From: CBDUQN01 sp965369375
GTDB lineage: Bacteria > Krumholzibacteriota > Krumholzibacteriia > Krumholzibacteriales > Krumholzibacteriaceae
Length of the DNA: 32,694 nt
Reading direction: 5' to 3'
Assembly: GCA_965369375.1 (NCBI GenBank)
Contig: CBDUQN010000027.1
Span: 1 to 32,694, forward strand
This document shows positions 22,823-30,614 of this stretch, piece by piece (within the stretch, counting starts at the first letter, position 1; every line of letters starts with the position of its first letter). A model generated the notes under the pieces. The model saw only the letters and a program-made list of their open reading frames with translations. It had not been told where the DNA came from and made no database searches. The translations under genes and the position numbers were made by a program.

Positions 22823-23619
22823 TGCCCCGTCTCCGTCGGCGATTCATCGCGCTCCTTGCGAAAATCGTTCGGGCAACCGGATCGAAGAGCCATTTCGCGC
22901 AGCTTGGCGTACTTGAGGAACACGTAGAACGAGTGAAACACCGCAATCATGAAACCTGCAAGCCCGTCGAGAAACCCCCTCTTTATAACATACACCTTCA
23001 AGAATTCGAAAAACGGGAAGACGGCAATGTTATGGATGCCCGCGTGTCGATTTTGCTCGAACATCTGTTTCGCCGCGAGTGTCGCGAATTCGTTCACCTT
23101 GTCGAGATGATGTCTGATGTTACGGTAGGAATAGTGAAGCAGGTCACCGCGCAACCGGCCTATCGAACCGGACACGCGGACACTCTCATGGATGATGTCA
23201 TTCGTAAAGCTTCCCCTGCTCTTTCGGAACAAACGGAGGATGTATCCGGGATACCACACTCCGTGCTTGATCCACCGGTTTTGATACCAGACGCGCCTCG
23301 GCATTTCGTACCCGTCATGCGCAAAATCGAGCGCACTTATCTCGGCGCAGAGCTCGGACGACACCTCCTCATCGGCGTCTATAGAGAAAACCCATGGGTG
23401 CGAGGCGCTTTCGAGGGCAAGCTGCTTTTGCTTCCCATACCCCGGCCATTCGTTCACGATTACACGGGCACCGAGTCCCCGGGCGACCTCGACGGTACGA
23501 TCGGTACTGTTGCTGTCGACGACGATGATCTCTTCCGAGAAGGGGGCAACACTGCTGAGACACCGCTCGATGTTGTCCTCTTCGTTGTACGCTATGACTA
23601 TCGTGGAGATTCCCGCCAT
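22819..23619 (-). CDS. GT2 glycosyltransferase, WaaE/KdtX-like
   Basis: This 266-residue protein matches the LPS-core beta-glucosyltransferase type of GT2: STIVIAYNEEDNIERCL at the N-terminus, EEIIVVDSNSTDRTVEVA, and the metal motif in FSIDADEEV. An amphipathic or membrane-associated stretch lies near the C-terminus (GFLDGLAGFMIAVFHSFYVFLKYAKL). Relatives add glucose to the heptose of LPS inner core; the exact sugar here is unknown. It is the first gene of the three-gene minus-strand unit and overlaps the next glycosyltransferase by four bases. Confidence 0.88.
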   Translation of the reverse strand: MAGISTIVIAYNEEDNIERCLSSVAPFSEEIIVVDSNSTDRTVEVARGLGARVIVNEWPGYGKQKQLALESASHPWVFSIDADEEVSSELCAEISALDFAHDGYEMPRRVWYQNRWIKHGVWYPGYILRLFRKSRGSFTNDIIHESVRVSGSIGRLRGDLLHYSYRNIRHHLDKVNEFATLAAKQMFEQNRHAGIHNIAVFPFFEFLKVYVIKRGFLDGLAGFMIAVFHSFYVFLKYAKLREMALRSGCPNDFRKERDESPTETGQ

Positions 23620-23855
23620 GGGCCCCGATCTCTCTCAGGTTTATGGTAACGCCCGGATTATTTATATCATTGTATCACTCTTTACGTTAGTTCAGATACT
23701 ATTTCAAGTCTAAATGTACGCCGTAACCGGTCGTCTCCGGCGCATCACATAAGAATGTGCAATAAATCGTTGACATACCACGATTCCTGTATTGATATGG
23801 TACGGAGCTTGTCGAAAACACGTGTTCAGAATAGACAAATGAGGGAGGTTCGACG
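23620..23855. promoter_or_regulatory. divergent region between glycosyltransferase and ompA-like genes
   Basis: On the plus strand, TTGACA 23770-23775, a 17-base spacer and TGATAT 23793-23798 make a plausible promoter for the OmpA-like gene. A perfect ten-base palindrome, AACACGTGTT, lies at 23817-23826 in the expected early transcript. GGGAGG precedes the ATG. I see no clear promoter for the minus-strand unit. Confidence 0.5.
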
Positions 23856-24527
23856 ATGAGACGCATTCCCGTATTTCTATTGCTGGCGGCTCTTCTCTTC
23901 AGCGCGTATGGCTGCGCGAGCTGGAGCGCCAAACAGAAGGGCGCCGTCGGCGGCGCCGCGGCCGGCGCGGCCATCGGAGCGGCGGTCGGACACGCCACCG
24001 GCAACACGGCAATAGGCGCGATCATCGGCGCCGCCGTAGGAGGTGCCGCCGGGGCGTATATCGGCAGCTACATGGACAAACAGGCGGAAGAGATAGAACG
24101 CGACCTCGAAGGGGCCACGGTCGAGCGGATTGGGGAAGGCATAAAGATAACATTCGATTCCGGCATCCTGTTCGATGTGGACAAGGCGGGCCTCAAGACG
24201 GATGCGAAAGCAAACCTCGATAACCTCGCCGTGATACTGAACAAATACGAGGACACGGACATTCTCATAGAAGGACACACCGACAATACGGGCTCGGAAG
24301 AACACAACATGGAACTCTCCAAGCGGCGGGCCGAATCGGTGGCGGCTCAGCTCGGGACGGCCAATATCAATCCGACGAGATTCACGCTCGTGGGATACGG
24401 CGAAATACAGCCGGCCGCCTCGAACGAAACGACGGAAGGAAGACAGCTCAACCGCCGCGTCGAGCTCGCCATCATGGCGAATGAAAAGCTGAAAAAGGCA
24501 GCCGAATCCAAGGCAGAAGAAGGTTGA
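23856..24527 (+). CDS. OmpA-family lipoprotein with glycine zipper
   Basis: This 223-residue protein has a lipoprotein signal ending at Cys20 (AYGC), then a glycine-zipper stretch (about residues 31-72, alternating GA/GG runs) that can insert in or pack against the membrane. An OmpA C-terminal domain follows (about 93-205) with the peptidoglycan-binding signature EGHTDNTGSEEHNMELSKRRA and LNRRVEL. It links the outer membrane to the cell wall. It has its own promoter. Its stop codon is inside the -35 hexamer of the following B12-controlled unit. Confidence 0.92.
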   Translation: MRRIPVFLLLAALLFSAYGCASWSAKQKGAVGGAAAGAAIGAAVGHATGNTAIGAIIGAAVGGAAGAYIGSYMDKQAEEIERDLEGATVERIGEGIKITFDSGILFDVDKAGLKTDAKANLDNLAVILNKYEDTDILIEGHTDNTGSEEHNMELSKRRAESVAAQLGTANINPTRFTLVGYGEIQPAASNETTEGRQLNRRVELAIMANEKLKKAAESKAEEG

Positions 24528-24552
24528 CACGAATAAAGAGAGAAGTTATAGT
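24524..24552 (+). promoter_or_regulatory. sigma70-like promoter of the B12 uptake unit
   Basis: TTGACA 24524-24529 matches the -35 consensus exactly, followed by a 17-base spacer and TATAGT 24547-24552 (five of six). The expected start, near 24559, is ten bases before the riboswitch. The -35 overlaps the stop codon of the OmpA-like gene. Confidence 0.8.
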
Positions 24553-24568
24553 CTGATCTGATTAAATA

Positions 24569-24736
24569 ACTCCAGGTGCTTGGGTTTACCAAGCGTAAAG
24601 GGAAGAGGGTGTAATTCCCTCACGGACCCGCCACTGTGATTGGCGAGTTTTCCGTCCACACCCACTGGTGCGCATCGGAGCGCTGGGAAGGGGACGGAGG
24701 CGATGGAGCCATAAGTCAGGAGACCTGCCTGGGAGT
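24569..24736 (+). promoter_or_regulatory. cobalamin riboswitch
   Basis: The conserved core is clear: GCCACTGT at 24630-24637 and the B12 box AGCCATAAGTCAGGAGACC (24707-24725) ending in TGCC. P1 can form between 24569-24576 and 24728-24736 with one bulge. GGTGTAATTCCCTCACGGACCC lies in the expected place for the P3-P6 core. Binding of adenosyl- or another cobalamin should lower expression of the downstream receptor. Confidence 0.95.
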
Positions 24737-24786
24737 ATTCGTTCCCTGGAACTCTTCGAGGAGTGAGAGGAAGGGAAAAGGCGACC

Positions 24787-24824
24787 AAACCCTTCTGAAT
24801 TCCCGAAAGGGCAGGAGGGTTTTT
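24787..24824 (+). terminator. riboswitch expression-platform terminator
   Basis: An 11-pair stem (24787-24797 with 24812-24822, one G-U pair) encloses CCC-GAAA-GGG and ends in a T-run at 24820-24824. It lies 50 bases after the riboswitch and about 50 before the receptor ATG, so B12 control is probably at transcription termination. Confidence 0.88.
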
Positions 24825-24876
24825 AGTTTCCACCTCCAGTCCGCCCCACCGTATCTCCCCGAGAGGCCGGAAAGGA

Positions 24877-27015
24877 ATGCTTGGAATGCACTTCCCGTGC
24901 GTACGCGTTCTTCTATTCACCGTTCTCCTCGCCCTGCTTCCGCTTCGTCCGGCGGCGGCCGAAAAACCCGGGGAGCGGCCGTCCGCAGCCGAGCGCAGCG
25001 GCGCAGCGGAAGCGGAAAACAGAACCGGAAAGACAAACAGCAACGTTGCGGACACACTGTTCTGGGCGCCCGAAATCATCGTCAACGCGCACCGCGTCAC
25101 GCCACAGGCGGATCTTTTCAATCGATCGGGTTTTGTCGCGCTGATCGATGTCGAACGGCATCGCGACCGCATGGAAGACGTTCCGATGGTGCTTTCGAGA
25201 AGTGTGGGCGTGCGGGTGAAACAGTACGGGGGGCTCGGAAGCTTTGCCACCGTATCGATAAGGGGGTCTTCCTCGAATCAGGTTCAGATCTATATGGACG
25301 GCGTTCCCCTTAACGACGCCTATACGGGAATTGCCGACATCTCGGACCTGGCCCTCGGGAACCTGAAGCGGATAGAGGTCTTCAGAGGATTCAGCCCGAC
25401 TGCATATGGCTCCTCCTCAATCGGCGGCACCATCAACCTCGTGACGAGAGGCGCTGAATCGATCGACGGATCGACGGCCGTTCCTGCTATTGAAGCGCTC
25501 GCTTCGGCCGGTTCGTTCTCAACGCGGCGGTATATGCTGACCCTTGCATCCCGGATGAGCCTGGCCAGATTGCACGGTCATATCAGTCACGTGCAAAGCG
25601 ATGGAAGCTTCACCTTTTACGACGATAACGCCACGGGAGAGAATCCCCTCGATGACGAAACGGCCGCAAGGGTGAACAGTGATTTCTCCCGGTGGAATTT
25701 CACCGGCCGACTCGGACTGGCCGTTCCGGGCTTCAACACTGCTTCACTGAACTATGATGTGATCACGCGCGAAGGGGGTGTTCCCGGCCTCGGATCGAAC
25801 CAGTCGAGCACCGCCAGATCCGAACGCGAACGGCGCCTGCTGTATGCCAAGCTCGAGCCCCTGCCGATCCTCTCCAGGCGGCTCCATCTCGATGCAACCG
25901 GTTACTACTCCTGGACGGCCGAGCGCTTCGACGATCCGGCTGGTGATATAGGTCTCACAAAGCAGAAGATCGACAATCGCATAACCTTCTACGGGGGAAA
26001 CATGCGCTCGAAGCTATTCGTGCCCGTCATCCCGCTGTCGCTCGATCTCTTCTTCGAAGGGCGCAAGGACCGGTTCCATCCCGTATCGCACCTTCCCTCT
26101 ACGACAGTCGGTCCTGACCGGCTGCGGGAGACGCAGACCCTTGCAATCTCGGGCGACCTCTGGCTGCTCGGCGAACGGCTCGTTTTCACCGCGGGCGCGC
26201 GTCACCAGTGGCACGAAAACGAGTTCTACGACGAACCCCACCTCCCCTGGCTTCCACCCACGCCGCAGGGGACGGTAAGCCGTCATACGCAAACACCGAG
26301 CTTCGGGTTCCGGGTCAATCCGGCGTCCTTTCTGACGATCAAGGGCAACTGGGGACGCTACTACCGGCTCCCGACCTTCTTCGAGCTCTTCGGCAACATC
26401 GGGAGCGTTACCGGTGAAGCCGGCCTCGAGAACGAAAAAGGATTGAACCGTGACGTCGGTCTGATTCTCTCGACGGATCGCCTCTGGATTCTCGGGCATC
26501 CGTTTCTCGAACTCGTCTACCTCTACAACGAAGTCGATAACCTCATCCTCTTTTTCCCGAACTCACAGTACACCGTCAAGCCGAGGAACATCGGCTCGGC
26601 CGTCATACAGGGCTTTGAGTGCGCGGCTTCATGGAGGCTTCCCGGATCGCTTGCCGTGTCGGGCAATTACTCGTATCTCAACGGCACCGACACGAGCCCC
26701 ATCCCCCATTACAACGGAAACGAACTTGCGGCGCGGCCGGCGCACGAAGCATCGTGCATGGTCGAGCTCGACCGAAAGCGATGGTCGCTCACGTACGACC
26801 TGCACTACATAGGCTCGAACTACCTCGACAGAGCAAACAAGAAGGAGGTGCCTGCGCGGGACATTCACAATCTCGCCCTGCGAATCAAATTTCACGAGAT
26901 CGGCATCCTGTTGCTTATCGAAGGGCGCAATCTCGGAAACAACCAGATAAGTGATGTGAGCGGTTATCCGCTCCCGGGGAGAAGTTTCTATACGACGATA
27001 AAATTCATTCTGTGA
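24877..27015 (+). CDS. btuB: BtuB-like TonB-dependent cobalamin receptor
   Basis: This 712-residue protein has a signal peptide (cleavage near AAA-E, residue 28), a TonB-box-like region before the plug (WAPEIIVNAHRVT), the plug domain (about 75-190, including SVGVRVKQYGGLGSFATVSIRG, VQIYMDGVPLND and IEVFRGFSPTAYGSSSIGGTINLVTR) and a 22-strand barrel to the C-terminus. The cobalamin riboswitch just upstream makes B12 or a corrinoid the expected ligand. GGAAAGGA precedes the ATG; a second ATG three codons on is possible. The next gene follows by 13 bases. Confidence 0.93.
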   Translation: MLGMHFPCVRVLLFTVLLALLPLRPAAAEKPGERPSAAERSGAAEAENRTGKTNSNVADTLFWAPEIIVNAHRVTPQADLFNRSGFVALIDVERHRDRMEDVPMVLSRSVGVRVKQYGGLGSFATVSIRGSSSNQVQIYMDGVPLNDAYTGIADISDLALGNLKRIEVFRGFSPTAYGSSSIGGTINLVTRGAESIDGSTAVPAIEALASAGSFSTRRYMLTLASRMSLARLHGHISHVQSDGSFTFYDDNATGENPLDDETAARVNSDFSRWNFTGRLGLAVPGFNTASLNYDVITREGGVPGLGSNQSSTARSERERRLLYAKLEPLPILSRRLHLDATGYYSWTAERFDDPAGDIGLTKQKIDNRITFYGGNMRSKLFVPVIPLSLDLFFEGRKDRFHPVSHLPSTTVGPDRLRETQTLAISGDLWLLGERLVFTAGARHQWHENEFYDEPHLPWLPPTPQGTVSRHTQTPSFGFRVNPASFLTIKGNWGRYYRLPTFFELFGNIGSVTGEAGLENEKGLNRDVGLILSTDRLWILGHPFLELVYLYNEVDNLILFFPNSQYTVKPRNIGSAVIQGFECAASWRLPGSLAVSGNYSYLNGTDTSPIPHYNGNELAARPAHEASCMVELDRKRWSLTYDLHYIGSNYLDRANKKEVPARDIHNLALRIKFHEIGILLLIEGRNLGNNQISDVSGYPLPGRSFYTTIKFIL

Positions 27016-27028
27016 GGAGGAATGCATC

Positions 27029-28522
27029 ATGAAAAATCGCTCGAGCACTTCGACAACCGCCGCCGGTTTATTCAAAACCCTCTCGCCGCCGTTGGTCACC
27101 GACGGTTTCAGATCGCGCTCTCTGCCTCTCACGGCTGCTACTTGTATATTGCTCGCACTTATTCTCGCGGCGAGTCCCGCGCGCCTGCCAGCCACCGAGT
27201 TCGCTTTCACAACAACGACGGACTACACGACGGGCTCATCGTCAGTGATCCGGCTCGACGGCTCGTACACGAACAACAACGATGTCACGAGTGTCTGCAG
27301 TGACGCGGTCTCACGGTACTACGGCGGAATGGTCTACGTGGTCAACCGCATGGGGTGCGACAACATACAGGTGCTCGATCCCACGAGCGGATTTTCGACG
27401 AGGATTCAATTCTCCGTGGGGAACGGCTCGAATCCGATAGACATCGCATTCCTGACGGAGACGAAGGCATATGTGACGCGAAACGAATCCAACGAGCTCT
27501 GGATAGTGGATCCCACAAGCGGCGACCATACCGGCACGATAGACCTCTCATCGTTCGCCGATGGCGACGGCATCTGCGAAATGGACCACCTCTTCATGAT
27601 GGGAGACAGGCTGTTCGTGACGATCCAACGCGTCGATCGGGACAACTGGTGGCTGCCCGTCGGCGACAGCTATGTCGCGGTAATCGACTGCGCCGCCGAC
27701 ACATTGATCGACACCGATCCCCTTTCGCCCGGCAAACAATCAATACTGCTCACGGGCACCAATCCCTTCAATGATATACAGCACGATCCGGCGACGAACC
27801 GGCTGTACGTTTCATGCGTCGGCACGTGGGGCGTGGCGGATGGGGGAGTGGAAATCATCAATCCCTACACCTACGAGTCTGAAGGGTACATCATCACCGA
27901 ATCCGCCGGCGGCGGGGATATAACCGACGCGGAGATGCTCTCGGCCGTCAAGGGGTATGCGATCATCGCAACCCCGAGCTTTTTCACCGAGCTCATCAGT
28001 TTCAACCCGGCGACCGGCACAAAAACCGGCACGATATACGCGCCCGGTGACTGGGTTCTCAACGATATAGAAATATCACCCGACGGTGACCTGTTCGTCG
28101 CGGATCAGACGGCGACAAATCCGGGAATCTGGATATACGGGACTGGCACCGATACGTTGATCACGCCGGATCCTATCAACCTCGGTCTCCCCCCGTTCGA
28201 CATCTGCTTCAGCATTCCCGCTTTTGCGGGCACGGATACTCCGCGATACGCTTCACTTTCGCAGAACTACCCCAACCCATTCAACCCGACGACGAGGATC
28301 AGGTTTACCCTCCCCGGCGAGGAGATGGTCAGCTTTGCGATCTACGACATAACGGGAAAACGGATACGAACGCTCGTTGAAAGATCCCGTCTCACCGGTA
28401 CGCACGAGATGACCTGGGACGGACGCGATGACGCGGGCAGACAGGTCGCGTCGGGAGTTTACCTCTTCAGACTCGTTGCGGGCGGCCGCGTCGAAACGAA
28501 GAAGGCTGTGCTGCTTCGCTGA
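27029..28522 (+). CDS. secreted YncE-like beta-propeller with T9SS/FlgD-like domain, possible B12-binding partner
   Basis: This 497-residue protein starts with a long basic N-terminus and a hydrophobic signal (about residues 33-52, no lipobox). Propeller-like repeats follow (GGMVYVVNRMGCDNIQVLD, NPIDIAFLTETKAYVTR, TNRLYVSCVG, NDIEISPDGDLFVAD), about residues 60-400. The last 95 residues are a classical sorting domain: SLSQNYPNPFNPTTRIRF, ITGKRIRTLV, GVYLFRL. GGAGG precedes the ATG by about ten bases and the gene is 13 bases behind btuB, so it is under the same riboswitch. In Bacteroides the surface propeller BtuG captures B12 for BtuB; a like role here is inference from fold and position. Confidence 0.82.
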   Translation: MKNRSSTSTTAAGLFKTLSPPLVTDGFRSRSLPLTAATCILLALILAASPARLPATEFAFTTTTDYTTGSSSVIRLDGSYTNNNDVTSVCSDAVSRYYGGMVYVVNRMGCDNIQVLDPTSGFSTRIQFSVGNGSNPIDIAFLTETKAYVTRNESNELWIVDPTSGDHTGTIDLSSFADGDGICEMDHLFMMGDRLFVTIQRVDRDNWWLPVGDSYVAVIDCAADTLIDTDPLSPGKQSILLTGTNPFNDIQHDPATNRLYVSCVGTWGVADGGVEIINPYTYESEGYIITESAGGGDITDAEMLSAVKGYAIIATPSFFTELISFNPATGTKTGTIYAPGDWVLNDIEISPDGDLFVADQTATNPGIWIYGTGTDTLITPDPINLGLPPFDICFSIPAFAGTDTPRYASLSQNYPNPFNPTTRIRFTLPGEEMVSFAIYDITGKRIRTLVERSRLTGTHEMTWDGRDDAGRQVASGVYLFRLVAGGRVETKKAVLLR

Positions 28523-28529
28523 GAAGCAC

Positions 28530-28600
28530 TTGCCAGCACCGGGCCTCCTGTAGTATAGTGTGAGGCGATCGTTTCACCCTCTTGCGCGGCGGGTGAAACG
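28530..28600 (+). promoter_or_regulatory. dodecin promoter and 5' hairpin
   Basis: TTGCCA 28530-28535, an 18-base spacer and TATAGT 28554-28559 place a start near 28567. Immediately after it lies a perfect ten-pair hairpin, CGTTTCACCC 28570-28579 with GGGTGAAACG 28591-28600, loop 11 bases. A TTTTT lies nine bases beyond the stem, too far for a standard terminator, though it may also end the upstream transcript or attenuate. Confidence 0.6.
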
Positions 28601-28656
28601 CGAGCGGTTTTTGACCTTATGGTTCTTATTGTTTACCACCCACGAAGGAGGCGAAA

Positions 28657-28860
28657 ATGGCCATAGCACGCGTAACAGAGATAGTTGCTTCGTCCAAAAA
28701 GGGATGGATCGACGCTGCGATCGAAGGCTTTGCCCGTGCGAAGAAGACCCTGAGAAACATAACCGGGATTGAAATACTCAAGCATTCGGCGCATGTCGAG
28801 AACGACGAAATCGTGGAATTCCGCGTGACGATGCGCGTCATTTTTATTCTGGAAGAATAA
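28657..28860 (+). CDS. dodecin family flavin-binding protein
   Basis: The 67-residue protein matches dodecin over its whole length: VTEIVASSKKGWIDAAIEGFARAKKTLRNITGIEIL, then a beta strand pair ending EFRVTMRVIFILEE. The single tryptophan (W17) is at the usual place for stacking on the flavin. Dodecins are dodecameric storage or buffering proteins for FMN or riboflavin. GGAGG lies seven bases before the ATG. It has its own promoter and 5' hairpin. Confidence 0.9.
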   Translation: MAIARVTEIVASSKKGWIDAAIEGFARAKKTLRNITGIEILKHSAHVENDEIVEFRVTMRVIFILEE

Positions 28861-28983
28861 AAACATCCCGGAGATACACGCTCTTACTATTCGAGGAATA
28901 GAATCGTATAGGGCGATATCCACGCTTTTTACCGGCTGATGGCAGGGGACGCAGCGTAGCTATACCTTGTTGTCTCTCAAAGC
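28861..28983. other. spacer between convergent dodecin and phoU genes
   Basis: Two dyads are visible: CTATTC/GAATAG at 28887-28901 with a three-base loop, and CTATACCT 28960-28967 with AGGTATAG 28989-28996, which reaches into the end of phoU. Neither is followed by a proper T-run, so neither is a confident terminator. Confidence 0.4.
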
Positions 28984-29652
28984 TTACGAGGTATAGTCCT
29001 CCGCTCGGTGCCGCACGATCTCGCCCTCGATCATGTATATTACATCCTCGGCTATATTCGTCGCGAGATCGGCTATGCGTTCGAGATGGCGCGAGCACGA
29101 GAGAAGGTGAATGAGGCTCTCGAGATGTTCGGGCTTGCTGCGAATACCTTCCTGTACCCGTACATACATTTCGCGGTTTATCGCGTCGACCTCGTCATCA
29201 GCGGCAAGAATCTCATGGGCGAGCTTCGCATCCCTGTTGACGAGCGCATCGAGGCTCTTCTGCAGCATCAACTGGACTTTTTCGGTCATGAGGGGGAAAT
29301 CGAGCGGTATGTCCGGTTTCTCGCGCGTCGCGAGAAAGTGGGCTCGCTCCGCTATATTGACGGCCAGATCTCCCACGCGCTCGAGATCGTTGTTTATCTT
29401 GAGTATCGCGATGATGAGCCGAAGGTCTATCGCGACGGGCTGATGGAGCGCGAGGACCTTGAGGCACTCCTCCTCGACATCGACTTCCATCTCGTCGATC
29501 CTGTTGTCGCTGTTGATGACCTCTTCCGCCAATGCCATGTCACGCCCCCCGAGCGCCCTGACCGCCTTTCGAACATTCTCCTCGACCGCGGCACTGAGCG
29601 CCAGGACCCGTTTCTTGAGCTTCTCGATCTCCTTTTCGAAATGTCTCGTCAC
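28984..29652 (-). CDS. phoU: phosphate signalling regulator PhoU
   Basis: This 222-residue protein consists of two PhoU three-helix repeats. Each has the metal-binding E/DxxxD-type helix: NNDLERVGDLAVNIAERA in the first half and SRHLERIADLATNIAEDVIYMIEG in the second. PhoU connects the Pst transporter to the phosphate two-component system and limits uptake. It is the last gene of the pst operon, 17 bases after pstB, and ends in a convergent arrangement with the dodecin gene. Confidence 0.95.
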   Translation of the reverse strand: MTRHFEKEIEKLKKRVLALSAAVEENVRKAVRALGGRDMALAEEVINSDNRIDEMEVDVEEECLKVLALHQPVAIDLRLIIAILKINNDLERVGDLAVNIAERAHFLATREKPDIPLDFPLMTEKVQLMLQKSLDALVNRDAKLAHEILAADDEVDAINREMYVRVQEGIRSKPEHLESLIHLLSCSRHLERIADLATNIAEDVIYMIEGEIVRHRAEDYTS

Positions 29653-29669
29653 TTTTTACACCATCCCTC

Positions 29670-30518
29670 TTATCCGAATCTGCCGGTAATGTAATCCTCT
29701 GTCTGTTTCTCGCGCGGCTTGGTGAACAGTCGATCGGTCGGACCGTACTCGATCAGGGCGCCCTCATAGAAGAATGCCGTCATGTTGGAGACCCTCGCAG
29801 CCTGCTGCATATTATGGGTTACAATTACGATAGTATAGTCACCTCTGAGTTCTGCTATCAAGTCCTCTATCTTCGCCGTCGATCGTGGATCGAGCGCCGA
29901 TGCCGGCTCGTCCATGAGCAGGATCTTCGGATTGACCGCGATCGCCCTCGCGATGCAGAGACGCTGCTGCTGCCCGCCGGAGAGACCGAGCGCGTTGTCA
30001 CCGAGCCTGTCTCTCACCTCGTCCCAGAGCGCCGCACGCACGAGGCTTTGTTCCACTACCTCCGACAGCTTCCCCCGCTCCCTGACCCCGTGAATCCGCG
30101 GCCCGTAGGCGATGTTGTCGAAAATGCTCTTTGGAAACGGATTCGGCTTCTGAAACACCATACCCACCATTTTCCTGAGAGATACGACATCGACCGCCGA
30201 CGCGTAGAGATCCTGGCCGTCGAGACTCAATATCCCGCTCGTCGTGCAGCCCGGAATCAGGTCGTTCATCCGGTTTATCGCTCTGAGGTAGGTACTCTTA
30301 CCGCACCCGCTCGGACCGATGATCGCCGTGACCTTGCCCGCCTGCACATCGAAACTCACCTTGTCGACGGCGGCCTTGCCCCAGTAGTAAACGGAGAATT
30401 CCTCTGAGCCGATCAGCGCAACTCCCGTTTCTGCTGCTAGTGCAGCACCCGTTTTCACAGACCCCTTGACGTGAGGTTTCTTCAAAGCAAATTCACCTGT
30501 CTCGGCAATCACATCCAC
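29670..30518 (-). CDS. pstB: phosphate ABC transporter ATPase PstB
   Basis: This 282-residue protein has Walker A GPSGCGKST (68-76), the PstB Q-loop VFQKPNPFPKSIFDNI (about 121-135), signature LSGGQQQR (179-186), Walker B ILLMDEP (199-205) and the H-loop TH. It powers phosphate import through PstA/PstC. About 30 residues precede the usual PstB start; AAAAGGAG seven bases upstream supports this start. The 96 bases between it and pstA hold only this RBS and no visible gene. Confidence 0.96.
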   Translation of the reverse strand: MDVIAETGEFALKKPHVKGSVKTGAALAAETGVALIGSEEFSVYYWGKAAVDKVSFDVQAGKVTAIIGPSGCGKSTYLRAINRMNDLIPGCTTSGILSLDGQDLYASAVDVVSLRKMVGMVFQKPNPFPKSIFDNIAYGPRIHGVRERGKLSEVVEQSLVRAALWDEVRDRLGDNALGLSGGQQQRLCIARAIAVNPKILLMDEPASALDPRSTAKIEDLIAELRGDYTIVIVTHNMQQAARVSNMTAFFYEGALIEYGPTDRLFTKPREKQTEDYITGRFG

Positions 30519-30614
30519 AGACTCCTTTTAGTCCAACACGCAATGTATCATCTATGCCAGCCATTAACAAAGATTGCTTTTCATTCAGGTTTTCGCATGC
30601 GGCACGACTGATTC

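Noticed and set aside
28570..28615. Classical intrinsic terminator for the propeller gene
   Set aside because: The ten-pair stem is strong, but the T-run starts nine bases after it, and a promoter places the hairpin at the 5' end of the dodecin transcript. A dual role stays possible.
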